Shown: positions 9,700 to 19,379 of the stretch, in pieces
Position numbering within the stretch: position 1 is the first letter of the stretch
Layout: every line of letters begins with the position of its first letter
Assembly (NCBI RefSeq): GCF_029051645.1
Contig: NZ_JAACFS010000033.1
Location: forward strand, 1-64,000
DNA length: 64,000 nucleotides
Direction of reading: 5' to 3'
Origin: Bradyrhizobium sp. CSA112
Lineage (GTDB): Bacteria; Pseudomonadota; Alphaproteobacteria; Rhizobiales; Xanthobacteraceae
Program-made: the position numbers and the translations under genes
The notes under the pieces: model-generated
Told to the model about the DNA's origin: nothing
The model's input: the letters and a program-made list of their open reading frames with translations, nothing else
Databases searched by the model: none

Positions 9700-10745
9700 C
9701 CCGGGATCAGCCGCAAAACGTGGGGAACCAGCGCTAAAACCTGCTGTTTGACAGGCGACTTATGGTGGGACGCTCCGCGTTTGGTTATAGAAGCCTTATT
9801 GGCCCGATACCAATCATAGGCATCGATGATCATCTGAGAATTAGAGTACTTCGGCGTATATCCAAGTTCTTTTTGCGCCTTCGAAATATCGAAATACATT
9901 GATCGCCCGTACGCCAATGAATGGTAGGGGCCCAAGGGGGAGAGGCCGAGCGCACTTGCCAGATTCGCTGTGATGGTGGTCGGCCACATCGGAATAGATT
10001 TGATTCGGCTTTTGGTTCCGGCATGGTCGATTACCGCCTGCAGAAGTTCACGCATTGTGCCAAAGTCGGCGGCACCGATATTGTATTCTGCAAGCCCTTT
10101 CATGTCCGATGCTGCAATGCATGCCCATGCCAAATCATCCGGGTGAACGAACTGAAATCTGTTGTTCCCGTCAGCCAAAACTGGAACGTCGAGGCCCCGT
10201 TCTATCCAGTCAAACAGGATTTGGAAGATGCCAAGGCGGCCATGTCCGAGAATAGTCCGCGGGCGCACAATCGCCACATCCAGGTTATGGCGTTGCATTG
10301 CTTTCTTACAAATGATTTCGCCTGCCAGTTTTGCGCGTCCGTAATCTTCGGCAGGATTGGGTTCTGTCTTCTCTGTGACGGGATTCAATTTCGAGGCGCC
10401 ATAAACAGCGGTGGAGGAAGTATATATCAGCTTCTCGACTCCTGCCGCAGCCGATTCGTCAGCAATGATCTGTGTGCCGTCCTTGTTGACGGACCAAAAC
10501 AAGTCTACATCCTTGGCTAAGGGGTTTTGGGCAGCGTTGTGGAATACCTTATTCACGTCGGAGACTGCCTGTTTGACTGCGTTGCGATCCAGAATCGTGC
10601 CTTTGAAGAATTTTAAGTTAGGATGACTGAAGCTAGGGAAGTTCAGGTCGAACACACGAACGTGGGTTCCTTGCTCAAGCAACTGTTTGCTGAGCACTTG
10701 CCCGAAATATCCCGAGCCGCCGGTAACTAGAGCTGTATTCACCAT
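9696..10745 (-). CDS. NAD-dependent epimerase/dehydratase (extended SDR), first gene of operon
   Basis: A 349-residue extended SDR with GGSGYFG at residues 9-15, a TSSTAVYG segment, and the catalytic YGRAK. The C-terminal part resembles 3-beta-HSD/sugar-epimerase members (RPRTILGHGRLGIF, RFQFVHPDDLAWA). It opens the minus-strand operon 10745 to 6351, and the next gene overlaps its stop. About 480 bases upstream is a las/lux-like palindrome at 11223-11244 pointing the same way. The substrate is unknown; a sugar or a sugar-lipid is likely. Confidence 0.9.
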   Translation of the reverse strand: MVNTALVTGGSGYFGQVLSKQLLEQGTHVRVFDLNFPSFSHPNLKFFKGTILDRNAVKQAVSDVNKVFHNAAQNPLAKDVDLFWSVNKDGTQIIADESAAAGVEKLIYTSSTAVYGASKLNPVTEKTEPNPAEDYGRAKLAGEIICKKAMQRHNLDVAIVRPRTILGHGRLGIFQILFDWIERGLDVPVLADGNNRFQFVHPDDLAWACIAASDMKGLAEYNIGAADFGTMRELLQAVIDHAGTKSRIKSIPMWPTTITANLASALGLSPLGPYHSLAYGRSMYFDISKAQKELGYTPKYSNSQMIIDAYDWYRANKASITKRGASHHKSPVKQQVLALVPHVLRLIPG

Positions 10746-11222
10746 CTCTGACTACACAAATCTCAAGAAGACTACTGGGAACACGTGTGTTCGCTGAGTC
10801 CTTAATTGGACCGCTAAGGGTTAAAGTTATTCGGTTCTAATCCCGGCGACGTGCTGGTGACGTCACTGGGTTATGTGCAGCGGGATCGGGACGTTGTACA
10901 CGCGATGACATCCTCATCTATGAAATTCCTTTCTTGGTCGCTGGTTACATGATGCTTCGGACTAAGGAGCCAAGAGAGTAGGCGTTCCACGAGCCCGACG
11001 CCCTGAGGCGTTCGAAGCGACCGCGGCGGAGACGCGTGTTCTTAAGGCGGAACGGTCGCGATTCGAGCTGACCGGAGTTTCTGCAAGCGACGAGTGAGCG
11101 GATCGATCAGGTTTGTTAGTGAGAACTGATAGTGGTTGATGTTGCATGCCGAAATCCCCTCTGGTGATGCTTGGCCAGACCGCGATCATCACCAGTACTT
11201 GCCATACGTTTTGCATTTAGAT
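10746..11222. other. leader region of the SDR/GMC operon, no gene recognised
   Basis: No coding sequence here is supported. A minus-strand open stretch at 10962-11216 (84 codons) has no recognisable features. The region separates the palindrome at 11223-11244 from the first operon gene and may hold the promoter and a long leader or a decayed gene. Confidence 0.4.
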
Positions 11223-11244
11223 CAATGACTAACCCTGGTAGTTG
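11223..11244 (-). promoter_or_regulatory. las/lux-box-like near-palindrome, copy 3 (degenerate)
   Basis: A 22-bp site sharing 18 of 22 positions with the copy upstream of pepM at 60321-60342. The right half-site GGTAGTTG is conserved and the left half is degenerate. On the minus strand it is followed by TTGATC, as in the other two copies. This is consistent with a LuxR-type operator abutting a -35 element directed to the SDR/GMC operon. The functional role is inferred. Confidence 0.45.
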
Positions 11245-11296
11245 ACCGCGGCGCAAACTCTGTATGTCGTGACCTTCCACTGCGTATTTCCTCGAG

Positions 11297-11840
11297 ATGG
11301 AGTTAGAGTCCGGCCCGAAGAAGAACGGACAGATGAAGCGAGCAAGGTTCAGGAAAGAGCAGATTATCGGGATATTGAAGGAGCATGAGGCTGGGGCGAA
11401 TACGGCCGACCCGGCTCGCAAGCATGGGATCTCCGAAGCGACGACCTACAATTGGAAGGCCAAATTCGCCAGCATGGACGTTTTCGAGGCAAAGCGGCTG
11501 AAGGCCTTGGGAGAGGAGAACGCGAAATGAAAAAGCTTTTGGCCGAGCAGATGCTCGAAGCGGCAGCGCTTCGAGAGCTCCTTTCAAAGAATCGTAGGCT
11601 CCGCCGTCAAGCGCGCTGCGGTCGCGCATCTGCAGGCCGTCATGCGCCTGTCGGAACGGCGGGCCTGCTCGATCGTGGGCGTGGATCGGCCGATGATCCG
11701 CTATCGTCCCAGCCGCCCTCCGGACACAGCTCTGCGCGGCCGGCGGCGAGACCTCGCCAACGAGCGGTCTCCAGGGGAAGGAGAGGGTCGCTCCACCCGC
11801 GCGTCCGCGCGCACGCAGCCTTCACTCACTATTGCTAGTC
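11297..11840 (+). mobile_element. IS3-family element, left part (OrfA and start of OrfB), broken
   Basis: OrfA starts at ATG 11297 (MELESGPKK, with an FRKEQIIGILKEHEAG helix-turn-helix and the leucine-rich KRLKALGEENAK). It breaks at 11530, and the reading continues in other frames to SERRACSIVGVDRPMIRYRPSR and a DLANERS end. About 760 bp of foreign sequence then follows before OrfB resumes at about 12606. A second inverted, equally broken copy is at 15311-16308. Confidence 0.8.
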
Positions 11841-12189
11841 CCAACAGCAACGGTCGTGCCAATGGCATCGGGACGCGCTAAGCGTCTGGCTAAACTCTGA
11901 GAAACTCGACAGGGCCGCAAGGCGACAGTGTTTTGAACCTCACGAGCTTTGCGCCGCTGTGAGAAATTAGACACAAAGTTGCGTGCTTCCCACTGCTAGA
12001 AGAGCGTGCTTTAGGATCGTGGGTCGCCGAACGAAGCTCACCATTACCTCTCCTCCGTCGGCAAGGTCAGAGGAGAGCGATGATATGGATCGCGCGTCGA
12101 AGTAATAAAGGCCGTGGAGCAACAACGCATATTCGTGGTCGCCGACCGTGAAATCGACCAGCGCGAGCCGAGCCTTGGCGTCGCCAATC

Positions 12190-12560
12190 ATGCCGCAGCT
12201 CCAGGTAGGCTTGCTACGATGATAAGCGCCAGCGCAATCAGGCCAACGGCGCGATCGGTCAGGATCGAATAGGTCGGCGCGCGGCAGCCTTGGCCGGTGC
12301 GGTTGACGAGCCACAGCCGAACCGCGTCGCCCCCGATCGATAACGGTAGCGTCTGGTTGAGAAGAAGCTGCCGATCATGTTGGAATGCCTTGAGGTCGCT
12401 TAGGGGCGCATGGCATAGACCAGAAATCTCGCGCCAACGCTGGCCGAGGAAGATCTGGAAGATGGTGAGCGCAATCACAATCCAGAGCGGGTTGGTATGG
12501 CACAGCCGCGACTGGATCGCCGCGAAATCACCCGCTCAGCGTGAGGTAAAGCAGCCCGAC
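12190..12560 (-). pseudogene. fragment of LPG-synthase-TM/flippase-like membrane protein
   Basis: Minus-strand reading gives RQLLLNQTLPLSIGGDAVRLWL, then YSILTDRAVGLIALALIIVASL. This is the hallmark of the lysylphosphatidylglycerol-synthase transmembrane/AglD-like family. Only about 95 residues remain, without start or end. The piece lies inside the split IS3 copy. To its left (11.97-12.19 kb) a further minus-strand coding-like stretch (ARLALVDFTVGDHEYALLL) is not recognised. Confidence 0.65.
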
Positions 12561-12605
12561 CGACGACGCCACCCGGGTTATAAAGATCAGAAATCCGCGC
12601 ATAGC

Positions 12606-12880
12606 GAACTAGCTCGTGGGAGCCCCAAGAGCGGCGGTTCGCTACCGCCGCCTGTTCGTCCTGCTGCGGCGGGAAGGCGAGCCATCGGCGCGTTGCCCGC
12701 GAACTCACGGCAATCATCGAGCGACGCTGCAAGCCGGCAATGATCGTCTCCGACCACGGCACCGAGTTCACCTGCAATGCCACGCTCGCCTGGTGCAAGC
12801 ATCGATTGGCACGTCATCGCGCCGGCGTTTGCGAAGATCTCAGCGTGATGACCCAGAGCAGTGCCGATTTCGATTAACGT
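12606..12880 (+). mobile_element. IS3-family element, OrfB integrase-core remnant
   Basis: Frames here give VRYRRLFVLLRREGEPS, then VARELTAIIERRCKPAMIVSDHG and TEFTCN, the rve/DDE integrase core of the same IS3 type as 11297-11840 and in the same orientation. Internal segments are missing and there are frameshifts. The C-terminal part is absent. Confidence 0.75.
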
Positions 12881-12889
12881 ATCGCCGAG

Positions 12890-13319
12890 CCCACAAAACG
12901 CGGGGACATAGCTGTTAACAATGGCACTGCGAGCGCGATGCAAATAGTGTCGCTCATGACCCGGAAGAGTCAATCAACTCTGTCCGAAAACTCGCTGCCG
13001 ATTTGGCGATGGTCGGATACGCTCGCTTCAATCATTGGAGGCGCCTGCATAGCGCACAGTTGCGCAACAAGGAATAATCCGTATTAGGAAATCGTAAAGG
13101 CGGACGCTCCTACCACACCTGAGAGGTGAAGTTTAAAACCCGATGAGTTAACACCGGCGCTCCTTAAGCATTTGCGGTCCGCTATGCGTCTCGGATTTGC
13201 GACCTAGAGCTGTCAATCGTCGTGACTTGTTACACGGAGGTAGGGCGTGCCCCCGTTTCTGAGAGAAGATACTTCGCGCACAGGGTGTGCAGCCTTCGGC
13301 ATCAGCTTTGGAGAGCAAC
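12890..13319. other. upstream region of the thioredoxin/HAD/UbiA gene
   Basis: No gene is recognised. The left end may hold IS3 debris and the right end must hold the promoter of the gene at 13320. I see no clear -35/-10 pair and no nod-box or -24/-12 match. Confidence 0.4.
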
Positions 13320-15233
13320 ATGGTGCTGCGTGTCGAGTCCCTCGCTCCTCCCATAAAGGTGGAAAGCTGGCTGCGCGGCCAGCCCCTCACGAGCTTCCAA
13401 CCCGGGAAAGTGTACATCGTCCAGTTTTGGGCAACTTGGTCCCTGCCATGTATGGCGGCGATGCGCCATCTGGTACAGCTCCAAGAGAAATATAAACACA
13501 GCGGCCTTGAGATTATCGGAGTTGCAGCTCATGAACGCGCTCGAACGCCGGATGAGGCCCAAACCAAGTTGGATGCGTGGTTGACCAAAAACGTCCCGAA
13601 TCCGAATTATCGGATCGGGTTCGAGTGCACGGGCGAAATGAACAACCTTTGGATGGAATCTGACTTATCTTGCGGGATTCCTACCTCGTTCGTCGTCAAT
13701 CGTGACGGCTACATTGTCTTTATCGGTCGTCCGAAGCAACTCGACGACGTCATACCGAAAGTTCTCGACAGCAACTGGCGCACCAGCGATGCTGCTAAAG
13801 CTGCCAACGCGGAGTGTCCCAGCGACAAACCGTTGGTAGTAGATCTAGACGGATCTTTGCTGCTGACGGATGTGCTGTACGAGTCCTGTTTAGACGTCTT
13901 GCCTCTTGGGTTCCATGCGAATTTTGCGGCGGTCCGGGCTCTGGCCAATGGCAAAGCAGCTGTCAAGCATCATCTTGCCCAGGCTTCTGAACTGGATTAT
14001 GCGACACTTCCCTACAACCCGCGCGTTATCGATCTAATTCAGGCAGCCAAAGCGCGGGGCAGGAAAGTTTACCTCGCTACCGCAGCCAACGCGAAGCACG
14101 CGAAGGCCATCGCAGATTACTTGGGAATCTTCGATGGTTGGTTTGCTTCTGACGCAAAAACGAATTTATCCGGATCTTTGAAGGCCGAGATACTCACAGT
14201 TGCCTTCGGTAAGAACGGATTTGACTACGTGGGCAACGGTCCTGCAGATTTTCCGGTGTGGGAGATTGCTGATAAAGCCTACGGTGTCGGTCTTTCCAAT
14301 GCTGTAAAGAGTCGGCTCGTCGCGCTCAAGGGTAACTACGTCACATTAGATGACGGTAATGTGGGAACGCGACCGTGGTTCAAGGCCCTTCGGGTCCACC
14401 AATATGTCAAGAACCTTCTCGTTTTTGTGCCACTGGCGACCTCGCATCAATTTACGTTGGCTAGCATCACCACAGCTGTGATCGCGTTTGTGGCGTTTTG
14501 CGGTTGCGCGTCAGCCGTCTACATCCTCAACGATCTACTGGACCTTAGATCTGATCGCGCGCACGCTACCAAGCGTGCTCGCCCCTTTGCGAGTGGCCTT
14601 CTCCAACCTCGAACCGGCTTGCTTATGGTTCCGATGTTCCTCCTATTTTCTCTGATGCTGGCAACCACAATTTCACTTGAGTTTGTCTCCGTATTGGCTG
14701 GGTATTTTGTGCTAACGAGTGCGTATTCTGTCTATTTGAAGCGCAAGATGCTTTTGGATGTTATTGTGCTGGCAGTGCTGTACACGACGCGCATTATTGC
14801 AGGTGGCGTGGCAGCTGAAATTCAAATTTCGCAGTGGCTTTTCATCTTTTCCATGTTCATATTCACATCACTCGCGCTAATCAAACGGTATGTTGAACTG
14901 GCGAGGAGGCTCGACCGCGGCCTTCCGGATCGTTCAGATCGTGACTACAGGATCGGCGACCTTGATGTCGTTGCCGCTCTAGTTGCTGCCGCTGGTATGA
15001 ACGCTGTCACGATCTTTGCACTCTATGTTACATCGTCCGATGTGCAGAGACTTTATCGACATCCGAAGGCACTATGGCTCATCTGTCCCATCCTTATCTA
15101 TTGGATAGGCAGGGCGCTCATGATGGCGCACCGGGGTCTAATGGACGACGATCCCATTGTCTTTGCGCTGAGAGATCGTATCAGCACAAGTGCCATCGTC
15201 TTGATGATTGCCGTGGTTATCATCGCCATTTGA
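13320..15233 (+). CDS. thioredoxin-like / HAD phosphatase / UbiA prenyltransferase fusion
   Basis: A 637-residue three-domain protein. Residues 1-160 form a TlpA/redoxin-like fold (VQFWATWSLPC at 35-44, with GIPTSFVVNRDG as the cis-Pro loop), but the first active-site cysteine is serine (S41-L-P-C44). Residues 165-345 are a HAD domain (motif DLDGS at D175/D177, later YVGNGPADFPVW). Residues 350-637 are a UbiA prenyltransferase with NDLLDLRSDRA and RPFASG near 404, and KRKMLLD later. HAD-UbiA proteins include decaprenylphosphoryl-5-phosphoribose synthase-like enzymes that attach a phosphopentose to a polyprenyl phosphate. The added redoxin domain is unusual. The start is ATG 13320 because of GGAGAG five bases upstream. 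A role with the SDR/GMC operon and the membrane protein in lipid-linked sugar supply is inferred. Confidence 0.9.
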   Translation: MVLRVESLAPPIKVESWLRGQPLTSFQPGKVYIVQFWATWSLPCMAAMRHLVQLQEKYKHSGLEIIGVAAHERARTPDEAQTKLDAWLTKNVPNPNYRIGFECTGEMNNLWMESDLSCGIPTSFVVNRDGYIVFIGRPKQLDDVIPKVLDSNWRTSDAAKAANAECPSDKPLVVDLDGSLLLTDVLYESCLDVLPLGFHANFAAVRALANGKAAVKHHLAQASELDYATLPYNPRVIDLIQAAKARGRKVYLATAANAKHAKAIADYLGIFDGWFASDAKTNLSGSLKAEILTVAFGKNGFDYVGNGPADFPVWEIADKAYGVGLSNAVKSRLVALKGNYVTLDDGNVGTRPWFKALRVHQYVKNLLVFVPLATSHQFTLASITTAVIAFVAFCGCASAVYILNDLLDLRSDRAHATKRARPFASGLLQPRTGLLMVPMFLLFSLMLATTISLEFVSVLAGYFVLTSAYSVYLKRKMLLDVIVLAVLYTTRIIAGGVAAEIQISQWLFIFSMFIFTSLALIKRYVELARRLDRGLPDRSDRDYRIGDLDVVAALVAAAGMNAVTIFALYVTSSDVQRLYRHPKALWLICPILIYWIGRALMMAHRGLMDDDPIVFALRDRISTSAIVLMIAVVIIAI

Positions 15234-15310
15234 CGCTCTCTAGATTTCCCCGGGGGCCGCGTTGCATTGATGCGTTCTGACCCTGCCACTGAACTTTCAT
15301 CCAGCGGCGG

Positions 15311-16308
15311 TTAGAGTTTGGGAGTTTTGTACGCCAAGTGGCGCGGGTGGAGCAATGGACGATCGGCGGAGCTGGTCGGAGTTGCGTAGCCGGTCGTCCG
15401 TTGCGGAGAGGTGGGCGGCATAGGCCGCGGGGTGTTTCCAGTGACGAGTGGGGGTCGCTGAAGACTGTGGTCGGCGATCCAGGCAGCGATCGTGGCGCGG
15501 GCGTCGTCGAGATCGAAGAGCAGGGCTTCGTTGAGCAGCTCATCGCGCATGCTCCACGCGAGCATGGCATTGCAGGTGAACTCGGTGCCGTGGTCGAAGA
15601 CGATCATTGCCGGCTTGCCGCGTCGTTCGATTGCCGTGAGTTCGCGGGCAACGTGCCGCCCGGAGATCGACGTCTCCGGAATGGCCGCCAGGCACTCTTT
15701 GGTCAACGTCGTCGACGATGTTGGGAATGCGGAAGCGCCGGCCGTTGGCAAACTGATCATGGACGAAGTCCAGCGACCAGTGCGCGTTGGGCTTGGCCTC
15801 AACCAGAATCGGAGCACGGGTCCCCACAGCCTTGCGGCGGGCTTCGTTGGCGAGGTCTCGCAGCCGGCCGCGCAGAGCCGTGTCCGGAGGGCGGCTGGGA
15901 CGATAGCGGATCATCGGCCGATCCGCGCCCACGATCGAGCAGGCCCGCCGTTCCGACAGGCGCATGACGGCCTGCAGATGCGCGACCGCAGCGCGCTTGG
16001 CGGCGGCCCCTACGATTCTTTGAAAGGAGCTCTCGAAGCGCTGCCGCTTCGAGCATCTGCTCGGCCAAAAGCTTCTTCAGCTTCGCGTTCTCCTCTTCCA
16101 ACGCCTTCAGGCGCTTTGCCTCGGAACCGTCCATGCCGGCGAATTTGGCCTTCTTGTAGGTCGTCGCTTCGGAGATCCCATGCTTGCGAGCCAGGTCGGC
16201 CGTATTCGCCCCAGCCTCATGCTCCTTCAGTATCGCGATAATTTGCTCTTCTGTGAACCTTGCTCGCTTTGTCCGTCCAACGTTCTGCGGGCCGGACTCT
16301 AACTCCAT
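15311..16308 (-). mobile_element. IS3-family element, second copy (inverted), broken
   Basis: OrfA starts at 16308 (MELESGPQN, with EEQIIAILKEHEAGANTADLARK) but lacks residues around the YNWKAKF motif. OrfB pieces follow in shifted frames: SERRACSIVGADRPMIRYRP, KAVGTRAPILVEAKPNAHWS, ECLAAIPETSISGRH, VARELTAIERRGKPAMIVFD. Two internal deletions remove part of the pre-core and most of the DDE core. The copy is inverted relative to 11297-12880, so the pair brackets the thioredoxin/HAD/UbiA gene. Confidence 0.8.
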
Positions 16309-16399
16309 CTGGAGGAAATACGCAGTGGCAGGTCAGTTCGGCTCCATAAACTTGCGACAGCGCGCGAGGATAGGAATAGTTGACCGCCAACTAGCAGCT

Positions 16400-16575
16400 A
16401 TCGCGTGCCCGTTAAGCGGGATTTGGACTCATCGGCTCGAGCTAGCGAGAAGCGCGCCGCCGGCCAACTTCCTTGTCGGACTGCTCGGCAAATTGCGGCC
16501 ACAGCACCTTGATGGCGGGCAGCCGCAGCTCGTTGAGCAACACATTGAGAGGACCGGCGTCAACGGTGTTAGCCA
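16400..16575 (-). pseudogene. IS21-family IstB N-terminal fragment
   Basis: Minus-strand reading gives AGPLNVLLNELRLPAIKVLW, then PQFAEQSDKE, the conserved start of IstB-like ATP-binding proteins. Homology is lost after about 45 residues. Confidence 0.65.
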
Positions 16576-16605
16576 TGGTTTCTCAGCCATATGCCCAGGA
16601 AAAGT

Positions 16606-16715
16606 GGAGAATTGGCGCAGATACTACAACGAAGAGCGGCCCATGGGACGATCGGCAATCGACCGCCGATTTGCTGCAAAACCACGCCGGCGCAACCAGC
16701 CCGCCAGCGTGATAG
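16606..16715 (+). pseudogene. IS3-family integrase C-terminal fragment
   Basis: The short reading WRRYYNEERPMG, then a shifted AIGNRPPI-like stretch and NHAGATSPPA, matches the extreme C-terminus of IS3-type OrfB. No catalytic part remains. Confidence 0.6.
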
Positions 16716-16840
16716 AAGTGCAAACTCTAGTTCTGGGTGATCCAATTTCGGTCTCGCTGCACGAGGTGATGGACTCTACCAATTGTTGGAGGAGCTTGCG
16801 AAGCCCAGATCAGTTAGAAGCTCCTTGAGGCTAATCTCCA

Positions 16841-18080
16841 TTGGAATGGACCTTCTCTACGAGGCTAGCAGGAAGGGGCCTATGCCAAGAGATAACCACT
16901 CTGCCAAAGGGAAGGACGTTTGTCAGTCTTCCTGGATCGGACTTTGCTGGTTCTGTCCGCCGTAACCACAGCAATCCTTTTCGCTTGGCTGCTGTATTAC
17001 AGCAGTTACGGTCTCGCTTCTCAGCGACGAAGGTTTCTACCTCAACTCCATCGCGAACCCATTTCGCTACGCGATCAAATATTTCGGCCTCTCTTTTCGG
17101 TTTCGTCTATCACCGGCCATATCAGTGGGCCGGTGGCGACATCGCAGTGCTTCGCATGGCGAACGTCACGCTTACAACGCGCGGGGCTGGATCCTCGACT
17201 TCCTTGTAATCCGTGGCCTCTGGACAGTTGGCTGTATGCGGCGGTGCTACCGGCAGGGGATCGCCAGCCTGGCATTATGCAATTTTTACTGGGTGGCTGC
17301 TTACCCCCAGCTACTACGTGCTGGCCTTTCAGTCGATTTTGACGGTGATGATCGGCTTGCTGTTAGCCGACAGGCCAGCACGCATCCGCCAGGTCTTCGG
17401 GTGGATCCTGGTCGGAGTGGGCGGCTGGTGCTGCTTTATGGCCAAGCCGACCACCGCTGCCGCGATTGCCCTCGTCTATGTCATCGTTTTACGCCGAAAG
17501 TCGCTGCTGCCCCACGCTTGGCGCGGCGCTGCGCTCTCGCTTTAACGATCATTACCGCCTATTGATCGACGGCGGCAATCACCGGGCTGCTAACCCCGCA
17601 TGATCAACAGCACTGAGATGGAAATTGCCGCGTGCCGGCCACGAGCTATCTCTAGTATTTCGGATCGACTGGCTCGAAATCAGTCGCACGCAACTCGCTA
17701 TCGCTGGGTTAGTGGCGATCGCCCTTCTGCTGAGCATTCTCATGGGATCGACGCACAAGTTGCTCCGATCGCTGGCTCTCGCTGCGGGGTCAATCTTAGC
17801 GATGCGCTGCTGGGGACCGATCCGATCAGCACCAAGCCCTCGACCCTGTTCCTGGTGCCGGCCTTCACATGCCTTGGCGCGATGTTCTATCGTGACGGAT
17901 TTGGTTCTGCGCACGCAGACTCCCACCAGTATAGCTCTAGCGGTAACCGTTTTGGTCCTGCCGCACCTGTTCGCACCGGGCTCCAATCTCAATTACGGAT
18001 ACCTCGGGGCCATGGTGCTGTGCGACCTGATCCTCGATGAACGCGCACACCCCGAGCAGGGCTTCCGGGCGGGCCGATGA
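16841..18080 (+). pseudogene. decayed second copy of the large membrane-protein gene
   Basis: Three alternating frames reproduce the product of 869-2746: LLVLSAVTTAILFAWLLYYS, LFGFVYHRPYQWAGGDIA, LLADRPARIRQVFGWILVG, ILMGSTHKLLRSLALAAG. There are at least five frameshifts, and the C-terminal soluble part is missing. About 120 bp upstream (16720-16840) also match the sequence before 869. The gene is non-functional. Confidence 0.88.
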
Positions 18081-18151
18081 CGGGCTCGCCAGCACATGGA
18101 TGATGGCCGCAATCATCGGCAGCGCGACGCGAGTCATCGCCAGCAAATCCG

Positions 18152-18892
18152 TCAGAGCGCTTTCTTTCTAGCGCTGAGATAGTACTGAGCCCCGAAAGGC
18201 AGATTACCCAGTAGCGAATCCATTCTGGTCAGGAATCTGCCAGCGGGCGGGACTGAGAAAATAGTTCGCGTGAAGACATCAGTGAATCCGGCGGCAGTGA
18301 ACATGCGACGCAACTTCGCGGGCCGCAACAGGACGGCATCCTTGTCAACGTCGCATGTTTTGACGAAGTACTGCATCAGCGGATTGTAGGGATTGTTCTC
18401 AAAGACGAGCATTAGTCCACCGGGCGCGGTAACACGATACGCCTCGGCAACGAAGCTCTCCCATTGAAGCGGAGGGACATGGTGCATCACGCCGGTCGTG
18501 AAAACCATCGAAAACTGTCCATCGCCGTAGGGCAGTCGGCTGCCGTCGTACGTCGAATAGCGCACAAAAGAGTGCCGCGTCGCCGCCAATTTGACGCTTC
18601 GGGCAGACACGTCCACGCCGTGGAGTTCACGAAACCTGCCTTCAAGCCCGGGATGAAACGCACCGACTCCACAGCCCAGATCCAGCACATTCAGGCTTTC
18701 GAGATCAGCGAAATACCGCTGAGCCAGACGAAGGATATGTTCGCGCTTCACGTCGATGTAAAACGCGTGCTTTCGCCCTGCGAAGGTGAGGGCTTGATTG
18801 ACCATCTCCTCGTACGAGTCGGCCCAGCCATCGAAATCTTCCGCAACTTGCCCCTGCGTCACATGGCCGGGCTTCGCAATCTCTCTGTCCAT
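18152..18892 (-). CDS. class I SAM-dependent methyltransferase
   Basis: A 246-residue protein with the classic SAM motifs: VLDLGCGVGAFHPGL (motif I, about residues 69-83), LHGVDVSARSVK (motif II), MVFTTGVMHHVPP (motif IV region) and APGGLMLVFENNP. It is intact, although flanked on both sides by decayed copies of the membrane-protein gene. The substrate is unknown. The family includes small-molecule and lipid O-, N- and C-methyltransferases. It may be the cargo of the same recombining unit as the membrane protein. Confidence 0.88.
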   Translation of the reverse strand: MDREIAKPGHVTQGQVAEDFDGWADSYEEMVNQALTFAGRKHAFYIDVKREHILRLAQRYFADLESLNVLDLGCGVGAFHPGLEGRFRELHGVDVSARSVKLAATRHSFVRYSTYDGSRLPYGDGQFSMVFTTGVMHHVPPLQWESFVAEAYRVTAPGGLMLVFENNPYNPLMQYFVKTCDVDKDAVLLRPAKLRRMFTAAGFTDVFTRTIFSVPPAGRFLTRMDSLLGNLPFGAQYYLSARKKAL

Positions 18893-18979
18893 GGTCTACC
18901 AAGTCTTCCAGGGGGCTTGACCAGAGTTCCACATCGTTTCCAGCTCCCTCTGATCGTGCAGAGTGTTCATTGGCTTCCA

Positions 18980-19290
18980 AGAAGCCCCGATGCCGATAGG
19001 CGAATGGGTTCGCGATGGAGTTGAGGTAGAAACCTTCGTCGCTAAGATTGAGACCGCAACTGCTGTGGTATAGCAGCCACGCGAAAGGATTGCCGTGATT
19101 ACGGCGGACCTAGCCACCAAAGTCGATCCAGCAAGACTGACAACGTCCTTCCGTTGGCAAAGTGGTGTCTCTTGACATAAGGTCCTTCCTGCCAGCTTCG
19201 TAGAGGAGGGCCCATTCCAATGGATATCAGCCCCAAGGAGCTTCTAGCTGACCTCAGCCTCGCAATCTCCTCCAAGAATTTGTAGAGTCC
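18980..19290 (-). pseudogene. third, inverted fragment of the large membrane-protein gene
   Basis: Minus-strand sequence repeats the upstream region and first about 55 codons of the gene at 869 (AVITAILSRGCYTTAV, LATKVSTSTPSRTHS frame). It then stops where it joins the sequence leading to the methyltransferase at 18892. It shares the same stretch as the copy at 16841 but in inverted orientation. Confidence 0.8.
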
Positions 19291-19379
19291 ATCACCTCAG
19301 TAATCTCAGGCCGACAAACTGGATCATATTTGGTTAGAGTTTTGTGCTCCGAATCCTCTAGGCTGGGAGGAGCGGGAGA

